DNA of 9,375 nt from the NCBI GenBank assembly GCA_020430865.1, contig JAGQIY010000952.1:1-9375 (forward strand), written 5' to 3'. The notes under the pieces are model-generated. The model did no database searches and had not been told where the DNA came from. It saw nothing but the letters and a program-made list of their open reading frames with translations. Shown here one piece after another: positions 1-6,000 of this stretch. This DNA is from Myxococcales bacterium (lineage in GTDB: Bacteria > Myxococcota > Polyangia > Polyangiales > Polyangiaceae). Position numbers and translations under genes: made by a program. Position 1 is the stretch's first letter. The number at the start of each line of letters is the position of its first letter.

Positions 1-1044
1 GGCTCCGAACTTTGCCTTCACCATCCCGAACACCGTCTCGACGTTGCTTCGACGGTGGTAGTGGGCGAGGAAGTCGGCCTCCTTGAACTGGTAGTAGTGG
101 TACATCTTCCGCCACTCATCGGGGCCATTGTCGCCCCGGGTACCCGCCTTGAACTTGATGAACGGGGTGACCCCCAAGTCGGCCGCGACCTGGTGGTTCT
201 TCTTGCTGCTGTAGGCTTTGTCGGCAGACACCTCGTCGACCTGGAATCGGGCCACCGTGCGCTCCAGAAGGGGTTGGAACTGGGTCGTGTCTCCTTCGTC
301 CGAAACGATCACGTCGGTCACGCAGTGGGTGTGAGTGCCCACGATGATGTGGGCTGTCCGGAACTTCGCCCGGCGCTTGTGCTGCCCCCACTTCTCGTCG
401 AACCAGCGGTCGTAGGTTCGGGAACCGATGCCGCTCGAGTCGATCGCAAACTCCCGCTCCAACCCTCGAAGGGGTAGGGCCGTCTGCTGGACCAAGTCTC
501 GGAGCAGGGGAGTGAGATCAGCGCGCCGAAACGAGTCCGAGATGGTGTTGTAGGAGACGGGCTTGCTGAGGAACCCGTCCTTGTGGCAGCGCTTGATCCA
601 GGTCGCCGCCCGCCGGCCGCTCTTGCCGACGTAGACCTTCATCACGAGCGCAAACACCACGTCCGCCAAGGGCGTACGCCGCCGGCCACGTCCTTCCTGT
701 GGCTCCTCCTCAAGGCCTTTGCAGAGGTCGTGGAGCAGGTAGACGAAGTGATCGCCTTCGTTGACCTGGGCCTGGTTGTAGTTCGACCAGGCCTGTCCGT
801 AGCTCTTGCGATTATTCGTCACGGTGATCCCCCGACGACGAATGATTTCCACGCAGAATATGTGCTTGCAGAACGCTGCCCGCTTCTCGTAGTCCGGGCA
901 AGTGCAGGTCGGCTCCCCACCGCCGTAGTCCACGACCCAGGTGCCGCAGCCACTCTGCGAGGGCACCAGCCACTGGTTCTCCCGGCCAGCCCGGACCTTG
1001 CCCGACCTGGCGATCTCCACACCCCGTTCCTCGCGCGTTTCCAT
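1..1044 (-). CDS. Transposase, SWIM zinc finger plus IS4-type DDE domain (partial, C-terminus off the left edge)
   Basis: This is a cut-and-paste type transposase that should bind and cleave the ends of its own insertion sequence. The frame is open for 348 codons and leaves the window at base 1. Residues 47-61 carry a SWIM-type zinc finger, CxC...CxH (C47, C49, C59, H61), a likely DNA or protein contact. The RNase H-like catalytic core follows: first Asp in AIDSSG (D202), second Asp in SADKAYSS (D275), and Glu E336 within a perfect IS4-type Y-(2)-R-(3)-E-(6)-K signature (Y329, R332, E336, K343). All catalytic residues are present and there is no frameshift, so the visible part looks functional. 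ATG 1044 is the only sensible start: an in-frame TAG lies three codons upstream. No Shine-Dalgarno sequence precedes it. The exact IS family and the element's ends cannot be settled because one end is outside the window. Confidence 0.9.
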   Translation of the reverse strand, partial: METREERGVEIARSGKVRAGRENQWLVPSQSGCGTWVVDYGGGEPTCTCPDYEKRAAFCKHIFCVEIIRRRGITVTNNRKSYGQAWSNYNQAQVNEGDHFVYLLHDLCKGLEEEPQEGRGRRRTPLADVVFALVMKVYVGKSGRRAATWIKRCHKDGFLSKPVSYNTISDSFRRADLTPLLRDLVQQTALPLRGLEREFAIDSSGIGSRTYDRWFDEKWGQHKRRAKFRTAHIIVGTHTHCVTDVIVSDEGDTTQFQPLLERTVARFQVDEVSADKAYSSKKNHQVAADLGVTPFIKFKAGTRGDNGPDEWRKMYHYYQFKEADFLAHYHRRSNVETVFGMVKAKFGA

Positions 1045-1052
1045 CGAGCACT

Positions 1053-1080
1053 AGTATATACCTAGTAGTAGATGATGCAA
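1053..1080 (-). promoter_or_regulatory. Probable promoter of the transposase gene, near-leaderless
   Basis: On the minus strand TTGCAT (1080-1075) and TATACT (1058-1053) are separated by 16 bp, a good sigma-70-like pair. The expected transcription start falls about 1-3 bases before ATG 1044, so the mRNA would be leaderless or nearly so, which fits the missing ribosome binding site. The -10 region sits in an AT-rich, partly palindromic stretch (CTAG...GTATATAC...CTAG) that stands out from the GC-rich surroundings and could also be an operator. Confidence 0.45.
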
Positions 1081-1124
1081 GGGTGGGCGGGTCGATTCTC
1101 GGCCGACGGGTCGAAAGAGACCCG

Positions 1125-1649
1125 CTAGCCATCCCGACCTCCCTTGGTCCCGACCAGCTCGAGCCGTCTCGTCCGGCAAGACTCGCCGTGTTCCGTGAGC
1201 TGGTACTCTCCCCAGCCAATCCGCTTGACGAGCTTCGTACGCTTGGCTTTCTGGATCCGGGCGTTCAGTCCGCCATCGCTGAGGGCTAGGTGCTCCTTCA
1301 GGGATGGGAGCCCGGTTGATTTGCCGGGCGGAAACGCATCCACCAACTCCTGGAGGCTACGCGGGAGCGGGTCGGCAAAGTCCTCAGGCGCGGCGTCGGA
1401 CGGTGGGTCCTCGTCGGCAGCGTCTGAGGCCTTGGTGCCCGTCCGCTTCTTGGGGGCTAGCCCGTTGAGCGCCTGGTCAATCTCCGAGGTGACGTTGGCC
1501 AGCTGGCGCTCAAGCGTCTGCTCTTGCTTCACAGCGCGGTCGTAGGCTTCCTTTGCCGCTTGGAGCGCCTTCTCGAGCTTCTTGGTGTTGATGCGTGCGT
1601 AGCGAAGGGCGTCTCGGACGCGGTCGTAACGCTCTCGGAGCTGTGCCAT
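1125..1649 (-). CDS. Unidentified 174-aa protein, N-terminal coiled coil plus C-terminal winged-helix-like domain
   Basis: I do not recognise a family. Residues 1-62 are a charged helix with heptad-like spacing (RERYDRVRDALRYARI, then KKLEKALQAAKEAYDRAVKQ), probably a coiled coil for self-association. Residues 65-95 are an acidic, Ala/Pro-rich linker. Residues 98-153 resemble a winged helix: a helix near SLKEHLAL, a basic putative recognition helix (GLNARIQKAKRTKLV), then a wing-like hairpin (RIGWGEYQLTEHG). A DNA-binding role is therefore plausible, though unproven. It lies 81 bp upstream of the transposase on the same strand, so it may be an accessory or regulatory gene of the same element, or simply a neighbour. 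ATG 1649 is the only likely start (in-frame TAG six codons upstream); GGAG directly abuts the ATG, too close for a normal Shine-Dalgarno site. A 6-bp hairpin (1107-1124) follows the stop but has no T-run. Confidence 0.6.
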   Translation of the reverse strand: MAQLRERYDRVRDALRYARINTKKLEKALQAAKEAYDRAVKQEQTLERQLANVTSEIDQALNGLAPKKRTGTKASDAADEDPPSDAAPEDFADPLPRSLQELVDAFPPGKSTGLPSLKEHLALSDGGLNARIQKAKRTKLVKRIGWGEYQLTEHGESCRTRRLELVGTKGGRDG

Positions 1650-1660
1650 CTCCGAAGCCT

Positions 1661-1707
1661 GATCCTAAGGATCGAATCGAGCAAGGATCGAATCGGATCG
1701 AATTTCG
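1661..1707. repeat. Three direct copies of GGATCGAAT with a small palindrome
   Basis: GGATCGAAT occurs at 1669, 1685 and 1695, the first two extended to GGATCGAATCG. The first copy overlaps a perfect palindrome with 6-bp arms, GATCCT-A-AGGATC (1661-1673). The block lies directly upstream of the 174-aa gene, only 12 bp from its ATG, so it could be the binding site of an autoregulator, or part of the end of a mobile element. Confidence 0.55.
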
Positions 1708-1725
1708 AACCCTATCAAGGGACGA

Positions 1726-1833
1726 GTTCTACCGGTCAGCTTCGATTCTCCCTCACCCCCAACAAACCAAGGCCTTTCCAGATTTGTCGGTCAGCTCCGA
1801 TCCGCGATCTGTTCTATCGGTCAGATTCGATTT
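1726..1833. repeat. Three degenerate copies of a ~23-bp repeat with core CGGTCAG
   Basis: Copies lie at 1726-1748, 1781-1803 and 1811-1833. All contain CGGTCAG, followed by CTTCGATTC, CTCCGATCC and ATTCGATTT respectively. Copies 1 and 3 agree at 20 of 23 positions; copy 2 is more diverged (17 of 23 against copy 1). Start-to-start distances are 55 and 30 bp, so this is not a regular array. The three copies share orientation and lie upstream of the minus-strand 174-aa gene and downstream of the panD terminator. Confidence 0.6.
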
Positions 1834-1881
1834 GCCGGGCAAAGCCTCAAAAAGTGTAGGTGCTAGCGGCACAAACAACGA

Positions 1882-1911
1882 CACGCCCCGAACTGGAGGG
1901 TTCGAGGCGTG
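1882..1911 (-). terminator. Rho-independent terminator of panD
   Basis: CACGCCCCGAAC and GTTCGAGGCGTG pair over 12 bp with one mismatch around the 6-base loop TGGAGG. On the minus strand the stem is followed by a T-rich tract (TCGTTGTTTG). It starts about 28 bases after the panD stop, the expected place for a monocistronic transcript. Confidence 0.7.
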
Positions 1912-1938
1912 GGTCGATTGGCCTGCTTCGAGCTGCGC

Positions 1939-2340
1939 TCAGGCGCAGGCGATGGAGTTGAGGATGGGGCCCGGAAGCTCCGGGCTGTCGTCGTCGATGA
2001 TGTGGTTGTCGCGATCGACACGCACCACCGTGGGCTTGTAGTCACGGGCCTCGGCGCGATCCATGTCGGCGAAGGTCGCCAGGATCACCAGGTCGCCAGG
2101 CTCGTTCAGATGAGCTGCGGCGCCGTTCACGCAGATGCAGCGGGAGCCTCGAGGCCCTTCGAGGGCGTAGGTGACGAGGCGGGTGCCGCGGGTGACGTTC
2201 CAGATGTGGATGGCCTCGTAGGGGAGGATATCCGCGCGATCCATCAGGTCCTTGTCGATGGTGACGCTGCCTTCGTACTCGAGGTCTGCGTGGGTCACCG
2301 TTGCGCGATGGATCTTCGACTTGAAGACATTGAGCTTCAT
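1939..2340 (-). CDS. panD: Aspartate 1-decarboxylase precursor
   Basis: PanD converts L-aspartate to beta-alanine and CO2, supplying the beta-alanine half of pantothenate (coenzyme A). It is a cytoplasmic pyruvoyl enzyme made as an inactive pro-protein that cuts itself between Gly24 and Ser25, turning Ser25 into the pyruvoyl group. The 133-residue protein has the family's usual length and shows [17 protein letters not shown] with K9, Y22, G24 and S25 in place, then R54, T57 and Y58 (RLVTY) and N72 in the VNGAAAH signature, so all active-site and processing residues known from the E. coli enzyme are present. An upstream in-frame ATG (2418) would add 26 residues unlike any PanD and is rejected: ATG 2340 has a GAGG ribosome binding site five bases before it and puts the cleavage site at the canonical position 24/25. 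There is no panB or panC beside it, so it appears to stand alone with its own promoter and terminator. Confidence 0.97.
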   Translation of the reverse strand: MKLNVFKSKIHRATVTHADLEYEGSVTIDKDLMDRADILPYEAIHIWNVTRGTRLVTYALEGPRGSRCICVNGAAAHLNEPGDLVILATFADMDRAEARDYKPTVVRVDRDNHIIDDDSPELPGPILNSIACA

Positions 2341-2405
2341 GTTGGCCTCACGAGTCTCGCCATGGCGGCCCACTCGACTGCGGGTCCACCTGCCGGACGC
2401 CGGTG

Positions 2406-2434
2406 AATGTAGAGGCAAGGCGGCTCTCGTTCAA
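2406..2434 (-). promoter_or_regulatory. Probable panD promoter
   Basis: On the minus strand TTGAAC (2434-2429) and TACATT (2411-2406) are separated by exactly 17 bp. This predicts a transcription start near 2399 and a leader of about 60 bases before ATG 2340. Each hexamer matches the sigma-70 consensus at 4 of 6 positions, so it is plausible but not certain. Confidence 0.4.
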
Positions 2435-2478
2435 GGTTTGGCAACGGCTCGGAAGCAACTTCGCAACACATACTGGGG

Positions 2479-2494
2479 GTCTCGAGACGTCTCG
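2479..2494. promoter_or_regulatory. Two overlapping perfect palindromes between panD and the 92-aa gene
   Basis: GTCTCGAGAC (2479-2488) and CGAGACGTCTCG (2483-2494) overlap by six bases, so the GAGAC half-site occurs in alternating orientation. They lie in the 297-bp divergent region (2341-2637), about 45 bp upstream of the panD -35 hexamer and 144 bp before the 92-aa gene. They could be an operator for either gene. Nothing else distinctive was seen in that region apart from the panD promoter. Confidence 0.3.
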
Positions 2495-2637
2495 CGGCGG
2501 GAGCGCTCTGGTGAACCCGCGCACCCACATCGTCGCTGCTCGCCCCCACAAACTTGGCCGACCGTCTGAACTCCAGGTACCCGGGGTCAGCTCGGACGAC
2601 ACAGCTCAGAGTCGCCCGACGCGCTGGGAGACGAGCG

Positions 2638-2916
2638 ATGACCACTGGGATTTCCAAGGCCGAAATGTTCAAGAACCTGCGGGACATGTTGCGGGACGTG
2701 TTCCAGCTTCGCGCCGAGGGCGTCGCCTACGCGCGGCTGGCGCGAGCCCACGGCTACATCGATGGCTGCATGCGGGTGATGCTGGAGACCGGCGTCGCCA
2801 GCAAGCAGGAGCTCCTCGAGCTCGTCGCCGAGGAGCGGCGCGTCGCCTCCGGGCCCGCCACGGGCGATGTGCGGAGCAGCGAAGCGAGCAGCGACGGCGC
2901 CATCGCGGCGGCCTGA
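2638..2916 (+). CDS. Unidentified 92-aa helical protein
   Basis: I do not recognise the family. An open frame extends upstream to an ATG at 2554, but ATG 2638 is preferred: GGGAG lies seven bases before it, and the 28 extra residues are Arg-rich and without pattern. Residues 1-70 look almost wholly alpha-helical: an amphipathic helix (AEMFKNLRDMLRDVFQLR), a segment ARLARAHGYIDGCMRVMLETG that could form a helix-turn-helix, and a Leu/Glu-rich helix (KQELLELVAEER). The last 25 residues are Ser/Ala/Gly-rich and probably disordered. There is no signal peptide or membrane segment, so it should be cytoplasmic. It is divergent from panD and converges on the large lipoprotein gene, and strong start context and terminator argue for a real gene. 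A role as a small DNA-binding or adaptor protein is only a guess. Confidence 0.7.
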   Translation: MTTGISKAEMFKNLRDMLRDVFQLRAEGVAYARLARAHGYIDGCMRVMLETGVASKQELLELVAEERRVASGPATGDVRSSEASSDGAIAAA

Positions 2917-2930
2917 GCCTCGGCTCTACC

Positions 2931-2954
2931 GGCCGGCACGCCAAGCTGCCGGCC
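2931..2954. other. Hairpin just after the 92-aa gene
   Basis: GGCCGGCA and TGCCGGCC form a perfect 8-bp stem with an 8-base loop, 15 bases past the stop codon. It has no T-run, so it is not an intrinsic terminator itself, but it may protect the 3' end of the transcript ahead of the real terminator at 2975. Confidence 0.45.
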
Positions 2955-2974
2955 CCTCGGACGATGCATGAACG

Positions 2975-3005
2975 AAAGGCCGAGCCCGTTTGGGCTCGGC
3001 CTTTT
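2975..3005. terminator. Strong bidirectional terminator between convergent genes
   Basis: GGCCGAGCCC and GGGCTCGGCC form a perfect 10-bp GC-rich stem (2978-3001) with the loop GTTT. It is flanked by AAA on the left and TTTTGTTTG on the right, so it has a T-tract on either strand. It can end the 92-aa gene from the left and the large lipoprotein gene (stop at 3030) from the right. Confidence 0.9.
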
Positions 3006-3029
3006 GTTTGCGTGCGGAACCGTCCTCGA

Positions 3030-6000
3030 TCAGGGAGCGACGAACACGACGCTGCCCACGGTGTTGGGATCCGCCTTGCGCCAGTGGGCCATGATCTGTG
3101 GCGAGCCGCTGACATCCACCACCTGGGTGAAGCCGTTGACCCAGCCATCCACGGTGAGCGTCTTCACCTGCCAGCCGCTGCCGTCGTTCGTGGCCAGCTT
3201 CAGCAGGCCATTGGTCGCGTCCTGGTAGGAAGCGTAGATGGTGCTGCCGTTGGTCCAGACGCTGGAGTCGTCGCCCACCACCGCCTTGCCGTCGTCGGTG
3301 CTGCCGTCGTCCACCACCTGCGGTGCCTCGGGCGTGGTGCCTCCGGTGACCTTGATGTACTTGAAGGCCTCCGTGATGCCGTCGGCGTAGGTGACGTGCC
3401 AGTCGCCGTTGCCATCGACGAAGAGCGACGCGCCGACGCCGGTGTCTCCGGTGTCGACGGGGCCGGGGCCCTCGCCGTCGAGCAGCATCGGCGTGCCCCA
3501 GGTGCCGCCTTCCTCCTTCACCGCGTACAGGTTGCCGTGGATGCGGTCGTAGAAGACCAGACCCAGACCGCTCGACGTCACCGCTGCCGAGATGTAGAGG
3601 CCAGAGCCCTCGGGGTAGGTGTCGACGAACTTCTTGTCGAAGACATCGGAGCAAGTGGCGCCGCTGCCGTCGTCGAAGCAGGCCGTGCCCTTGTCGCATG
3701 CTGGGTCACAGGTATCGAGGGGCGTCTGGCAGGCGCCGCTGGCGCGACACTCTTCGCCCGACCCGCAGTTGTAGGCGCGACAGGGCGCGGGAGCGATCGC
3801 CGCATCGGCGAAGCTCCAGTCCCCGCCGCCCTGGGGTAACGCGGTGCTCGCGCTGGCGACCCTCACGACGCTCTGCACCAGGCCACCACCGGCGCTCGCA
3901 GGCTCGAGCGCCAGGTAGGCGATCACCGGGCGACCGTCGCGAACCACCAGCTTGGCGTAGCGCCCGACGTCACCCTGGGTGACCTGCTGGACGGTGTGCA
4001 TGCTCCAGGCGCCGGTGTCGTCCATGCGGGCGAACTTCAGCGCGCGGTTGGTGGCGTCGTAGTAGGCGACCATCGGCAGGCCATCGCCACCCACCTGGAT
4101 GCTCGTCCACAGGCCCACGTCGTCGCCTGGATCCGTCAAGCCGCCGCGGTAGCTGTTGACGTCGATGAACGCTGGATCGGGCGGACCACCTGGCGTGCCG
4201 GGTTCGAGACTGGGATCGAACTCGGGGAGCCCGTCCACCGCCTGCCAGCTGACCTCGCCATCCGCGTACTTCCCCACGGCAAGATCTCCGAAGAGCACCG
4301 GATTGGTTCCGTCCGCGGTGGTGTCCAGACCGATGTCGTCGTACGCGGCCACCCACACCGTGCCGTCGGAGGCGACCGCCGCCGAGGCGTAGGCGCCAAC
4401 CAGTCCGGGCGCCAGCGTCTCGCAGTCGGTGCAGGTGGGGGCGCCGCCGCTTCCGCCGCTGCCTCCCTCACCCCCCGTGCCGCCGCTGGCGTTGGGGGTG
4501 TTGGAGTCTGCGTCGCTGCAGGAGCAGCCGTTGAATGAAGCGGCAATGGCGAACAGACTGATCTGAGCCAGACGATGCATCCGCCGTCGCCGCTGAGCCG
4601 TCTTCAGCTCGGCGGGGGTGAAGTCCTCTTCGTCGGCGCTGGAGACCGCGTCAGAGCTGTCATCAGCCTCCAGCTCGGCTTTTGGGGACTGACCCTTGCG
4701 CCGGCGGCGAAGACCGAAGCCCAGCGCCATCGCGCCCACGGCGAGCAACCCGAGGGGCGCCTTGCCGCCCTGGGTCGAACCGGGGACGCTGCAGCTGCAC
4801 CCGCTGCCGTCGGCGAGGGAGGCGTCAGCGCGCCCGCGCACCAGAGCCTGGCTCTGGCTGGCGACGTTGCCTTCCTCGTCACGCACCTCGACGGTCACCT
4901 TCTCAGCGTCGCCCACCTCGAGGCTCTCCAGGCCAGCTGCGGTGCCCCACTCGGTGAAGGCGCCGTCGTCGAACGCCCAGCGCACCTCGAGGGACCGGAC
5001 CGGGCTCACCACATCGTAGAGCTCGATGCTCAGCTTGCCGTCGACGGGTTCCTTGCCAAGCGTGATCTCGGGCAGGCTCTTGTCGACCAGCACCTCGAGG
5101 CTCGGAGGCGTGCGATCCACGGTGATCGGAGCGCCCTCGACGCGCGAGCGCACCTCGACGCTGTGACGGCCCTGGATACGCAGCGCCGGATCCTGCACCT
5201 GGATGGTGCTGCTCTTCTGCCAGGGACGCCAGTAGCCCTTGTCGAGGCGGTACTGGTACTCGATGGGCTGCTCGCCGCGGTCGAGGCTGCTCTTGGCCTG
5301 GATCTCGATGCTCGGCACGTTGTCCTTGGTTGCCGTATCCACGCGGAGACCAGCGGGGTCGATGGTCTTGGAGATCAGTCGCGCGTCGGTCTCGCTGAAG
5401 TTCACGTACGCGCCGCTCGCGGTCTCGAGGGCCGCGAAGATGCCGAGGTAGTTGTCGCTGCCCTTGCTGAGCTTGCGCAGACCGGGGGAGCCCTGGCCTT
5501 CGACGCTCGCCGGGATCTTCAGCGCCAGGCCGAGGCTCGCCAGCGAGTCGTTCAGGCTGATGGGGCTGATGGCGCCGCCCAAGGCGCCGCCGATCTGACC
5601 CGCCAGCAAGTTGGCCAGCGTCTCCGCTGCTGCCTGCTTGTCCTCACGCACCAGCGGCGCGTTGAACAGCGTGGGGTTGGCCACGCCGACGTCCTGGAGC
5701 ACCGGCGCGAGGGCGCTGTTCTCGTCGACGTCCAGGTTCACCGGCACGTCGAGGTCGAACTGGGCGCTGAAGGCGCGCACGTAGCGATCGTTCGACCACA
5801 GGTAGAAGTCGATGATCAGCTGGTTCAGCGCCAGACGCAGGTTCGGGTCGGTCTCGAGGGACGTGCCGTTGCCGACGACTGCGCTGGGCGGCGTCTGGGG
5901 CCGCAGGACCAGCGCGAGGGGCGCGGTCTTCTTCTGACGAGCGATGTCCTTCAGCGACGGGACCAAGAGACCCAGAGTGTCGCTGGAGAGCAAGCTGCCC

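Noticed and set aside
55..1065. Plus-strand open frames across the transposase
   Set aside because: They are antisense shadows; the minus-strand frame carries all DDE and YREK residues.
1726..1833. CRISPR array
   Set aside because: Only three copies, one badly diverged, with unequal gaps of 32 and 7 bp and no cas genes.
2341..2418. Longer panD start at 2418
   Set aside because: It would add 26 residues absent from the family and displace the Gly24-Ser25 cleavage numbering; ATG 2340 has a good ribosome site.
2554..2637. Longer start for the 92-aa protein at 2554
   Set aside because: The added 28 residues are Arg-rich and patternless, whereas ATG 2638 has GGGAG at proper spacing.
2403..3839. 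478-codon open frame on the plus strand
   Set aside because: It runs through the 92-aa gene in another frame, across the bidirectional terminator and antisense to the lipoprotein gene; it is a by-product of high-GC coding sequence.
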